From contig NC_089397.1 in NCBI RefSeq assembly GCF_003171515.1, positions 372,001-436,000 on the forward strand: a stretch of 64,000 bases of DNA, given 5' to 3'. Below, piece after piece: positions 9,200 through 19,100 of the stretch (positions within the stretch are counted from its first letter, which is position 1; the number at the start of each line of letters is the position of its first letter). This stretch comes from Pyrenophora tritici-repentis. Lineage: Eukaryota > Ascomycota > Dothideomycetes > Pleosporales > Pleosporaceae. Position numbers and translations under genes: made by a program. Under the pieces are notes generated by a model. That model worked only from the letters and a program-made list of their open reading frames with translations. It had not been told where the DNA came from and did no database searches.

Positions 9200-11075
9200 G
9201 TATTTTTTCCGAGGGTGGACTCTGTTCATGAGCAAATTCAATCGTAGTAGGTTCAATGCCAGGCTACCGTATTCGGTACCCGATGTAAGCCAGTTCGATA
9301 ACCAGGGTGGGGCTAGATCGGAAAAGCTGGGTAAATCGATCGGCAAGAGCGTTGAGAATAGAGAAGAAGACGAGCATCTGCGAAGATTGCAGCGAATGTG
9401 GAGGTTGGCGAGAGGATTTGCGAGATATATGCCGTTCATTCCATCATTTTTGCGCCTCTTTGCCTGAACATCATACCAAAGAAGCCTACATTACACAGCT
9501 TTATCATCAGAATCTACAAAACTTGGAAATTGGTTGCGGATTCGAGCTGGCCAAGTTGCGTCTTTTGGATGGCGCCGCCCTATTGAATCGACATCCCGTG
9601 TATATTGATACTCTCCATTGATCTGAGCATACTGGCGGTTACGACTGGTGCCTTGTCAATGTGGTTCGTCTTATCACTGCTTCGTCTGCCGACAGCTCCC
9701 ATCAAGTGCTTCTGGCGTCGACCAGCGGATGATGTCAGGAAAACTGCGAGAGCCGCATAGTCTGCACCGCTTTACCAGAATCTTCACATCTTCGAACTTA
9801 CTGTAGTCTTTTCCAGTGCAACATCCAGTGCGAGAGATGACAGCAAATCAAGTTGCTGCTGGAACGAGTAGATAAGAATGCCAACGTTGACTACGTTTTC
9901 CCAAAGCTCGTGCATCGTTCTCATGCCAATGACGACATGTTCCACGTCGGTTCTCATCATTATCATGGCCGTAGAATCGTCCGTGTTTATGATGCTGAAA
10001 TAATGGTGCCTGCGGTACACCTCTGAAGCAATGGCTCCATGGACGAGAGTTGTGGCTTTGGCCATGCAGAACCAGTAGCTCAGAGCATCGGAAAGACGAA
10101 ACATGGTAATTCTTGTGTACATGAGGCCATTATCAAAGTTCTGGCTGATCTCTGCGACGGGCTCCTTCTCCGGCAAGAGGGAACGCTTGATCAACAGTGG
10201 TTAGCAGCAAGTCAGGGCGATGAGCACAATCCTCAGTAGCACCGGCACCAACAGATAACATTCAAGGATTTGCCGGGGGTTATGCAGTGGAACCGGTTTG
10301 GGCTTGACAAGATCTGACTTTGCGAATCAGCCTTGTTGATCTTACCACAGTGCCGGTTGGGAGGTGCCAATATTATTACATTGCATCCAAGCTTCATCGA
10401 ATCAGTTTCCAATAGCCCCCGATAGAACCTCATCGGTTAGTAGGAAGAGTTCTGACAGAGTAAGGATTTTGCGGTATCCGGTGCGCACGAGGCCAAGTCA
10501 ACAGAGAAATAACTACCTTAGCATCTTCGACACGGAGTCCAACCTTTCCGCGAACTTCCAGAAGAAAAATTGTGGGTTTGATAGCGGTTTTCGTGATTGT
10601 GAGGATAGAGTTGATACGGCCTGGCCGATCAGGCTCGCGGTTTGGGTGCGAGCGCCATGGAGAATGAGTGTGAAGAAGAGATAGACCTCGAGGACCGACC
10701 ATAATCGAATCGACCGATATTGCTCGCGAATTGAAAGATAAGCCATGACCGCCGCATCGGTTACGGCAGTTGCAGCGGCTGCTATGGTTGATGGTATTGT
10801 CAGGTGCTATCGAGGCAGCTTAATGGTAGAATTGTTGATTGAAAAGCACCAAAACATAGTATATATACTAGTTTCAGCACTTACATACTGGCTGCTGCTA
10901 CTTGTTCTCATGAACGCTACAAAACGGTAGTCTTTACCGTGGCCGCTAGGAGCTGCAACATGAAGGGCGCCATGCTGAAGATGCATTCTCCAAACAGCTG
11001 GGTGAAGTCGAAAGCGCAGCGGCAACGGTCGACGCCAGGTCCGATACTATTTGTATTCCATCGAGCACTCAATGC
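9200..11075 (-). pseudogene. Decayed ABC-C (MRP-type) transporter, N-terminal half
   Basis: Read on the minus strand in shifting frames, the sequence follows the N-terminal half of fungal ABC-C transporters in order: GPGVDRCRCAFDFTQLFGE (family pattern CRGxFDFTLLFE, about 11040), a membrane-rich stretch, VLEVYLFFTLILHGARTQT (about 10660), LSYWFCMAKATTLVHGAI then MMRTDVEHVVIGMRTMHELWE (pattern MSTDVERIxxGLRSMHELW, about 9910-10090), and MLRSMESINIHGMS (pattern LGSMKSVKMLGLS, about 9610). In life such proteins export drugs, conjugates or metabolites across membranes using ATP. Stops and frameshifts are many, and no nucleotide-binding domain was found, so this is a relic. It is not RIP-like in composition. 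Confidence 0.8.
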
Positions 11076-11369
11076 CCAGTCATGCCACAGAGGCATGCGC
11101 CTCCGTTTCTATTGGTATTCGAAGCGTCTTAGAATAGCTGAATGCTATAGTCGAACGGGTCGGGTCGAGTTGTACATCAAGATTTGGCGAATTGCGGAAT
11201 CATGAGAATCGAACGACCCAGGCAAATCGTAACGACTGTTCGACGCAGCATATAGGCAAATACTCTAAGCTAGACGAAATCTGCTCGATTCTATGGTTCC
11301 GCCTGAGTAAAAGTCAATCAAGTTTCATCATGAGCCGCGTCTACACTGACCTGATGCGGGGTCGTTGCT
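11076..11369. other. Short unique spacer
   Basis: About 290 bases lie between the ABC-C relic and Pogo3. A 78-codon open frame runs into the Pogo3 terminus and has no recognisable domain. I see no feature here. Confidence 0.4.
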
Positions 11370-11371
11370 TA

Positions 11372-13438
11372 ACGTGTCCGTGCACCTCGTACACGGATTC
11401 ATCTCGTGCACGCCGAACACTATCTTAGCGATCTCAAAAATGAGGCTGTACAACGCCACATAATAGCTTAATATTAATAAAAACGTAGTATAGCAGTAAT
11501 TAGATGCTTACGATTAACTTGAACTATCTATATTTTTGTGGGAGGTTGACGTTGCGGCCACGTGATGTGACTTTGGCTGGAGTAGCAGATAGCTTATCTC
11601 TAGCTTGAACACCAGCGTGAGCAGCGCTAACGCGTTTTTAACGCTTATTACTTAGTAAGAGTACTTGTAAGGCTTTACGCTTATGTTGTTAAGCTTATTG
11701 GATAGATTTTTTCTAGTGTTAAGCTTCAACTTTGCGCGCGCGTTCAGCTGCTTTCTTAGCTCGCTTAACCTCCCTTATCTCTTTAAGCCTTTGCCTCTCT
11801 ACACGCTTCTCCTCGAGCTTAACTTAACGCTGCAGTTAAGCCTCCTTACGCTGCTTCTTAGCCTATGCTTTTTAGAGTTTCTCCTCCGTCTCATCTCGCT
11901 CCCGTACTGCTTCTCTAGCTCGAGCCTTACGCAACTTGCGAGGAGACTAGAAGACAAAGCTACCGTAATACTCCTAGCGCTATTAAAGGTTAAGAGCTTT
12001 GCACTTCTTCCTGTGTTTCTTTTTATGTTAAAGAGCCTCCTTTAAACCCTTATTCTTATGCTTTAAAAGCTTATTCTAAACAGAGAGATAGTGGACGCTT
12101 AAACGTAGCTTTCTTGCCTTATACTAATAGCTATTAGTAACAGCAGCTCGAACTAATTAATCTATCTTTCTCTAATTATAATTAGAGAGCCCTAACGATA
12201 AGCTTCTCTTAGCTTCTAGCGTGCTAGCAAATCTACGAAGAATAACGTTAGTATCTTTTAGCTAGATCCTAGTAGCTTCGAAGGCCTTTAATATAAGGTT
12301 CTCTATAAAGGAGGATATCTATACGCTCTAGAAGAGTAGGAAGAAGTCGCCTTTCTTAATTAGGACGAGGCCTTAAGCCTTATAGAGATAATTAGTAAGC
12401 TCGTTAGAGTAGGCTTAAGAGAGTGGCTTAAATAGCACTACATCGAGCGGCTAGAGCGTGTAAGTCGAATAGGGAGGAAGGATTATAAGGAGAATCCTAT
12501 AGCGATCGCAGTACTTAATAAACTCTATTATAATATAAGATCTATAGCTATTAAGAATAAGTAATCTCTATCTCCCTAATCGCTGCTTTATACAGTAATT
12601 AAATACCTACTTAAGCTAAGCTAGACTAATGTTATTATTTAACTAGCCTCTTAGAGATAATGAGACAAAGATATTATGTTCTCCTGCCTTAATATCCTCG
12701 ATCTAACTTAATCGTATAGCTCCTATTAGCGCAGTAGTAGGCTAGGACTGTTAGAAACTCGCGTGATCTATCCTAGAGAGATACTTGAACCTCCTTCTTC
12801 TCCTATTAACGCCTACTAAATATTCTCTTACTTCTACCTATTAAGCTAATTAAGAAGCCCTTCTTATCTATATTGTATATATCTTGAGCCTTAAGGTAGT
12901 ATTTAGTAATCTTTTAATGCAACAGCTCGAAGTAGAGTCTATACTTTAACTTAGAATTAGCTAGGTGGCGCATACGATCTATGGCGCTAGTCTACTTTAA
13001 GATAAGATAGATCTCGTGTCGGTTAATAAAGCGAGTAACCTAGCTCTCGCTGAGCTGCTAATAGGCTACTTCTAATAAGAAATTCCTAATCATCTCTCTT
13101 GTAGGAGGAAGGCCTCTCTCTGTAAGCGTTTTAATATATCTTATAAGCTCTAGCTCTTGTTGTGGGCTGATAGCTTGCTGCTAAGCGTATCTATTACTCC
13201 TAGGCCCTGTCACGCGCCTCCACCTCCGCGATAGAGTTGCGCGGCTGACACCCTATTTCCTCGTAAACTCTGCTAATACAAGTTTTTCTCCGGGTTCTTG
13301 CGACTCTAAATCTGCAATCGCATCATCAATTAGAGCCATGGTTGTTAAGTTATAGCGCGTTGAAGTTATGACGCTGAGACGCGCGTTTGGTGTTCAGCGT
13401 GCACGAGATGAATCCGTGCACGAGGTGCACGGACACGT
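11372..13438 (-). mobile_element. Pogo3: pogo/Fot1 DNA transposon, RIP-damaged
   Basis: The 2067-bp element has long inverted termini beginning ACGTGTCCGTGCACCTCG and is flanked by TA on both sides (11370-11371 and 13439-13440). Each terminus carries a paired motif built around CTCGT and GTGCAC. It inserted in unique sequence between the ABC-C relic and the secreted-protein gene. The interior is strongly TpA-rich, but the GC-rich termini are well kept. Confidence 0.92.
11690..13339 (-). pseudogene. Pogo3 transposase, inactivated by RIP
   Basis: On the minus strand the frame starts MALIDDAIADLESQEPGEK. It continues with a CENP-B-type helix-turn-helix (GVSRATLSRRWRRVTG), a second DNA-binding segment (PTREMIRNFLLEVAY and FINRHE), and the start of the DDE domain (DIYNIDKKGF, family DIYNxDExGF). 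The C-terminus is rich in Lys/Arg and coiled-coil-like. Stops occur every few dozen codons. The Glu-to-Lys change in the motif (GAA to AAA) fits RIP on the opposite strand. Confidence 0.82.
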
Positions 13439-13440
13439 TA

Positions 13441-15414
13441 CCAATCGCGGCCTGTTCACTATCTGGCGAGTTCCCGGAGTCCTATCACCCCCAGTAACAG
13501 ACTCATCCGGGAATTCTCTTCGCTGTTGAGTTGAGACGAGACCAAGGCTGGTGTAATCCCCAGTAGGATTTTACCGAGCTAGTGCTGACTATGAGGTGGA
13601 GTTGTCACGCCTTCAGCAAGTTAACGTGCACCGCACCTGCATCCTTGGCAAGGGTCAAGCGCGCCTATACATGCAGGGATCTCTTAATCTCCCGCATTAC
13701 TGAGTCTTACCGTTGCTTCTCTATGCCAAGAAATGTGCTTGCCGTGGACCGCGCATGGGCTGCAGACCATCGTCAGCCCGCAGCAGCCTTCAGACGCGGG
13801 GCCGCATGCCCTGGAAACGCACGCCAATACTATCTACTCTACGTTGGAGGTAAGGCAGACACCAGCAATAGAGTCAGCATGGCGAACGTGATACCTAGGT
13901 ACCTAATTGGATAACGGCGCTCGCGGGCCGCAGACCATGATCAGCCTGCGGCAGCGTGCAGATGTGGGACCGCATACGCCGCATAAATACATCATTCATA
14001 GATTGTTGGGGATTACGATGGACGACCCCATGTCTCTGCGGCTGATGACGACATACGACGAGTGAGCTCCGACTTGCGTTATTTGGTTTCTGTAGATATG
14101 CTTAGCTCTTTCTACTGAAGAATTTATGTCTTTACGACGGAAGCCGATCTCACATGTTAATGCATTGGCATGGGACTGATAGAGTTCATTGGTAACAGAA
14201 GATCTGGAACCGAAACGAACCAGGACTTAGGCGTCCAGCGGAACCCACTGCACTGCTGACAGGATAATCATGTCCTAAGGACTTATTCAGTATCAACTGC
14301 ATATACCCGTTGCTTCCATTTGAAACCAGCTCTTGCACATGGACTGGCAATTTCACGCCCCGTTACGCCCTGCAGCAATCAAGTGGAGCGAAAGTGAAGC
14401 CAGGTAGACCAGTGCCGCAATGAAGTTAGTCAGAGAGTTTTTTGATAGGCAGATCATCTCCAATCAGATCCCAGATACATGGCAAGCTACTGTTGTGGAA
14501 AAAGTGGCTGTACATACCCGAAACTACGTGAGGGCAGTACGGGCGTAATGACGCCCACTATGCAGTTAAGCGGTACTCGGGGTAAACAGGGGTGCTCCGC
14601 GGACCCACACAGTGCAGAAATGCTTAGTACATGCGCCGTAGCCATGTTGATCTGCGGCACAGTAGCTTTCAGACAAGAACTGCGTCAAGCCATTCCAAGG
14701 TTCTGTGGAAGCTTGTTCAAACTGTATCAGGGTGTCATGTCGCGTCTTGGTCTCGCGCTCCGGTATGAGAAAGGTCGAAAGAAGAAGATCGATATGAAAG
14801 AGCAGTTTCCTTCTGAATCCCTGTCTCCAAACCCCAGAGTTTTCCTACAGTATGTATCCAGGATGTTTCCGTTCTTAACATAATCAATACCAATAGAGGC
14901 GTGATGAGCAGTGGAGCCAACACATATGACACCATCCTACAGGGCTTCACGTTTTCATATAGTTAGTACTGGTAGCCTGAAAGTGCTAGATCACTCCACC
15001 ATGGAACGATCAATTGTGGAAACATTGCCGCATCCTTCAAATTCAGCCTGAATGACATTGAGAGCTTTTCGAAACAATAACAATTGTTGATATCTGGAAA
15101 GGAAGATACTCATGATAGCGTACGTAGTTTCTGTGGCTTCCGGAGAAAATGTATCACATCAAGTACGGGCATGCTCCCTCATTGTCTTCGCTCTAGGTCA
15201 TGAAAAGACAAGGTCGCCTACCTGGACATCACGAAGAGACGGAGATACACCATGACGAGAAAATGTGGTAAATGAATGTGATTGTTATGAATAGTGAGTC
15301 TAGAGGGTTTGCTACCTCCAAAACGAGCGTCATTCATGCTAACTCAATTCCGCTGCAGGTTATAGCCGTGTATGGCACATCGCCCACAGGCAACTGTCAC
15401 CCCGTACTCGCCTT
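13441..15414. other. Unique region with no confirmed gene
   Basis: Composition is host-like. Open frames of 110 codons (13582-13914, plus), 134 codons (14479-14883, plus) and 71 codons (14735-14950, minus, with a hydrophobic N-terminus) overlap each other and lack known domains or convincing introns. An imperfect direct repeat of about 60 bp, period about 160, begins near 13758 and 13916. The stretch could hold a decayed gene I cannot name. Confidence 0.4.
13758..13978. repeat. Imperfect direct repeat (two units of about 60 bp)
   Basis: Two units, near 13758-13818 and 13916-13976, share the order GGGC(T/C)GCAGACCAT, TCAGCC, GC(A/G)GCAGC and CCGCAT with scattered mismatches. The sequence between the units is unrelated. 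It looks like an old local duplication; no function is apparent. Confidence 0.45.
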
Positions 15415-15743
15415 CTACTTGCAGATCAAGGCACCGTTAGCGCCACCCTGCTGGCAAGCTACGAATTCTTGTTAATACCAATCTAGACAACAGGTCGCGT
15501 AGAAGATCACTTACTTGCAGTAACAACGTAGCCCTGCTGGTAGAACTTGCAAGAATCTCCAACTCTGTGTCGGCAGTTATTGGGGCAGTTGCATGCATTG
15601 GTGGCATCTGGGGCGATGAGGACGCCCCTGACATCGTTGTTGGGCGCCTCCATCTCAGTGCCCGTCATGGCTGAAGGGGCAGCGGCAGCCTGTGCGGCGA
15701 AGAAGGCCACGGTGGCGGTAGCGATAAGAGACTTGAAGAACAT
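15415..15743 (-). CDS. Small secreted cysteine-rich protein (effector candidate), two exons
   Basis: Exon 1 is 15743-15515 and exon 2 is 15458-15415. The 56-nt intron (15514-15459) starts GTAAGT and ends GTAG, and splicing keeps the frame to a 90-residue protein. Without splicing the frame stops after two more codons. Residues 1 to about 22 form a clear signal peptide (hydrophobic core, Ala-rich cleavage region). The mature part has six cysteines (51, 53, 57, 65, 78, 89), three in a CNCPNNC cluster followed by SCKF. This is the form of fungal small secreted proteins, disulfide-bonded in the apoplast or at the cell surface. The exact role is unknown. The start ATG follows CCCCAAG, a good fungal context. 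It lies alone between Pogo3 and AIM6. Confidence 0.8.
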
Positions 15744-16963
15744 CTTGGGGTTGATTGATGATGGAACTGAGGAGTTCGGGTTTTGATGTTGGTGGTAGAT
15801 GGTTGAAGTGCTGATGGTTGTGTGCTGAGATTCTGGGAGAGACCGACGCCTTCTTATCTTCTTTCAACTCTCAGATATCGGCTGATTACATGGAGCATGA
15901 GGCAAACGGCCGTAGGCTTTCACGTCAACGTTTGGGTATTGGGAGTCCGTTCATTGGTGGGTAAACAACCAAGACTCTACTTGCTGACCGACCCATTCGT
16001 ACTCGCATGTTGATTCTTCGCCTTGATCCTCTAGGAATCATAAATTGCTAGAGTCTAGGGCTTTAAAACGCCCCGTGATTCCAGGCGCCCAAAAGTTTCA
16101 TGCGTATATCGATCCTATGCACCGCGAGCTCATTTTCCAGGAGAGATTTAAAGTCGCGAAAGCTCGGAGGAACGCTGGTCAACATTGTGTAATCCATGGT
16201 TCTTCAGTTTACCTACCAGGAGCGAGTGCTGAAGTAATTCAGTCACATGATTTTGATCAGAGCTCTTGCGAGCCTTTTCGACAGTTCCTTCGGGATGAAC
16301 GGAAGCGCGTGTTACAAGCCTGCCTAAGCAGATTTACGCCCTGCTCGGCGACAGTCCCACCGCGGTCAAAATATGATGTCTTGTGGGGGCGTAGAATTCA
16401 CTATAATCCCTATGTTACGGTGCTTGGATCCTCCATCCGGAGTGGACCGTCACAAGCAAGGATCTGCAGTACCCATGCCAGATGCAATACCAGGTACAGT
16501 ATCCACACGTGAAAATAGAGCTGGTGCCTTCTAAGCGACGGTTCATTACCAGACACATGCATAAATCTTACACAAACTAATTCAGCCTTCCTGGTCGCAG
16601 GGCAATTTGTCTTACAGGGGCACCCTTACAGTGAGGCATTTGATTGCTGATCCTCTTGCTGCTTGACTGGACTACACCCTAAGACAAGACTTATTTAGCT
16701 CCAAACAACCGCCATGACAGACCTCGTTCTTACTTATATGACACATGAAGCAATATAAACTCGGTCACCGAAAAAACAGGAGCAACTAAAATTCAGTATC
16801 ATAATCTAGAGGCACCAGGAGTCAGGGATGCAAGAACCCGAGACATAGAAAGCCGAATAGCCGTCGGCTTCAAAGACCTAACGATATATCGCCCGGATTC
16901 CCTGGAGTTGCTACATGCTCGCTTCGATAGAAGTGCTATTCCTGCTATAGTCGTCTCGGCACT
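15744..16963. other. Intergenic region between two divergent host genes
   Basis: The secreted-protein gene (minus) and the AIM6-type gene (plus) point away from this stretch, so it should hold both promoters. I see no confident TATA box. A pyrimidine-rich run (TTATCTTCTTTC, about 15854) lies about 110 bp upstream of the secreted-protein start on the opposite strand. One long open frame (16045-16512) is listed separately. Confidence 0.5.
16045..16512 (+). CDS. Hypothetical open frame, 155 codons, doubtful
   Basis: It is an uninterrupted frame of basic composition, with no signal peptide, membrane segment or domain that I recognise. It lies between the secreted-protein gene and AIM6. It may be a chance frame in GC-balanced DNA. 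No intron or conserved motif supports it. Confidence 0.15.
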   Translation: MLESRALKRPVIPGAQKFHAYIDPMHRELIFQERFKVAKARRNAGQHCVIHGSSVYLPGASAEVIQSHDFDQSSCEPFRQFLRDERKRVLQACLSRFTPCSATVPPRSKYDVLWGRRIHYNPYVTVLGSSIRSGPSQARICSTHARCNTRYSIHT

Positions 16964-18282
16964 ATGGGCTCACTCAGCAAGGCGAACATGTCAGCAACGG
17001 GTGACTTTAGTGACGAGGGAAGTGAGGAAACGGGATGGAACTCCTCCAGTACATCGAGCGAAGAGAGCCCATTGGCAGTTACGCCATCTGCCCGTGAACG
17101 ATGGAGAAGTTGGGGGGCTGGGGTGCCCTTCCGCAGACTACGACTACCGAGGCTGAGCAATCCGAATCATACGATACGAAAGAGGAGATGGCAGTGGTGC
17201 AAGTATATTCTGATGGTTGTTGGTTTGTTGGCGGTCTTTGGTATCATCGTAGGATTGTGGGTAATCCTATGTTCGCATTCCCGTGTAAATGACTAACTTG
17301 AATCAGCGTGTACATATTCCTTGTTGCCGCCCTCATTCATGAGCTTGCTCCTCCACCAAATCATAGCGGTCTTCAACACATCGTTGAGAGCTGGACGCTG
17401 CCGGATACGAATGGTGCTCACGAACTCACTTGGCGAGACGACTTCAGCCGCGACATCGTGCCCAAGAAATGTCATTCACATAATGATTACTGGCGATCTG
17501 TGCCGCTCTATAGTGCACTTGCAGCGGGGTGTACAAGCGTCGAAGCAGATGTATGGCTGGCGGAGAATGGAGAGCTGCTTGTGAGCCATTCCTTGGAAAC
17601 GACTACACAATTGCGGACATTGAAAACTCTTTACCTCGATCCAATAGCGTGGATCTTTACCAAACGGAATATCTCCCAGGCATCTGTCCATAAAAGAGAA
17701 ATTGGTATTTTCGATGCAGACTCGGACGCCTCCGTCATTCTGCTGGTTGACTTCAAGAATGACGGCCATGCAATCTGGCACACGCTCATGGCACAGCTCC
17801 AGCCTCTCCGCGATAAGAACTGGCTTACGTACTACGATGGCAAGGACATGTATCGTGGACCGCTCACTATCGTCGGCACAGGCAACACACCTCTAGAGTT
17901 AGTCCAGTCGAACACCACGAATCGCTTTGTTTTCTTCGATGCCCCGCTTCTTTCTGTGATTTCTGGAAACACTAACACTACTTTTGACTTGACCAACTCG
18001 TACTACGCCAGTGTCAGTTTGAAAGAAGCCATCGGCAAGATCTGGTTTAATCGACTGAGCGCGGAGCAAGAGAAGACTCTGAAGACCCAGATTGGAATGG
18101 TGAAAGGGACGGGGTTACAGAGCAGATACTGGGATACTCCTGGTTGGCCGATAAGTGTGAGGGACATGTTATGGTTCAAGCTCACGGAACTAGGGGTGGG
18201 AGTACTTAACGTTGATGACCTAGTGTCTGCAACTAAGTGGAATTGGCATAAGTGTATTATCGCAGGTCTAACCCTCTGCTAA
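16964..18282 (+). CDS. AIM6-type PLC-like phosphodiesterase, membrane-anchored
   Basis: Exon 1 is 16964-17256 and exon 2 is 17307-18282, joined by a 50-nt intron with GTGGGT, a CTAAC branch sequence and CAG. The product is 422 residues. The N-terminus is Ser/Glu-rich and then basic, leading to one membrane segment at about 81-106 that spans the exon junction. The rest matches the AIM6 (altered inheritance of mitochondria 6) family, a TIM-barrel fold related to PI-phospholipase C and glycerophosphodiesterases. Visible are CHSHNDYWRS (His at 154 and 156), VEADVWL (177-182), and LVSHS with VLNVDDL near the end. Family substrates are not established. The start ATG opens the conserved acidic leader. 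The C-terminus runs about 17 residues past VDDL. Both exons are free of RIP damage. Confidence 0.85.
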
Positions 18283-18629
18283 GCGAACTAGAGTAGTTTA
18301 TTAAAAAAAAGATGTAACGTACCTCACGGCTTCGCCGCCCACTTTTACCAAGCCCCTATCAAAACCACCCCATTCTGGCGTCAAATAGCCCACTTTGGCC
18401 CTATATAGAATAATGTGACCTAAGATATTATTTAGAGTCTACTTCTACGACTTGCTTACACATACGCACGTTATGCCTAGTCTAATTACACCGCCCGCAG
18501 CGCCTTTAAGTTAACTCACCTCCTTCAGCCCATACTTGCGTCTTTAGCTTCTTTCTATTACTACGCGTCCTAAACTCCTCTAGAGCCGCTAGACAAGCCC
18601 TATCCTTAACTATTAAGGTCTCTTCTACC
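18283..18629. other. Degenerate repeat, left part (target of Gypsy1)
   Basis: A TpA-enriched stretch follows AIM6 after a poly-A run (about 18303). It begins with the GC-rich block CCTCACGGCTTCGCCGCCC. A Pro/Leu/Ser-rich frame with stops seems to continue on the far side of Gypsy1 at 25739, as expected if Gypsy1 split one old repeat. I cannot assign the family. Confidence 0.4.
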
Positions 18630-18796
18630 TGTTACGGATCCATAGACTCGCTCGGCCCATGGCCCCCATATCGATAAGATCCTTATCTTATCGGACTAGC
18701 GCCTTGGCGCCCACAGCATAAGTTCGGGCTCACAACGTAGATAGCTCGATAGCTTGTATCTTGTCAAATCCAATCTTTCTTGATCGATCCCTCACA
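18630..18796 (+). repeat. Gypsy1 5' LTR
   Basis: It starts TGTTACGG and ends CCCTCACA. It contains a perfect hairpin, CGATAAGAT-CCTT-ATCTTATCG (18672-18693), and next to it a short GCGCC-TT-GGCGC palindrome. The LTR is expected to carry promoter and polyadenylation signals, but none is clearly readable. Confidence 0.95.
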
Positions 18797-19100
18797 TTAT
18801 ACAAGCTCCCTTTCAAGACGGGCCCTGGAAGCTCGTTCGCGAATTGTATTTTCTTGTCGCTGCGAGCGACATGCCAACGACAGAAACACTTACGCGACGA
18901 GGATCGCATTGACTATACGTACCGCCGCAGAAGAGCCGCCGTAGTAAAGACACCTGATTGCCCAGCTGCATAGCTGTACCCACCTGCCAGAAAAGACCCG
19001 CCGCCGCAGAGTGCCGCCGCGGAAGACACTGGATTGCCCAGCTGCATAGCTGTACCCACCTGCCAGAAAAGATCCGCCGCCGCTTCTAGCGCTGCCGCCG
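18797..19100 (+). other. Gypsy1 leader with a 76-bp tandem duplication
   Basis: The stretch lies between the 5' LTR and the gag start. Two units of period 76 (about 18945-19020 and 19021-19096) share GATTGCCCAGCTGCATAGC and CACCTGCCAGAAAAGA. I cannot identify a primer-binding site complementary to a known tRNA just after the LTR; self-priming is possible but unproven. The duplication may be part of the packaging region. Confidence 0.7.

Noticed and set aside
11683..12045. 120-codon Leu/Ser-rich plus-strand frame, looking like a membrane protein
   Set aside because: It is antisense to the Lys/Arg/Glu-rich coiled C-terminus of the Pogo3 transposase, which produces Leu/Ser/Phe in reverse.
14479..14883. 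134-codon open frame as a host gene
   Set aside because: It has no domain, signal peptide or supported intron, and it overlaps other frames of similar length on both strands.
14990..15250. Weak likeness to the C-terminus of HET-type proteins on the minus strand (DVQVGDLVF)
   Set aside because: One short match in a stop-rich stretch is not enough; no HET core motif was found nearby.
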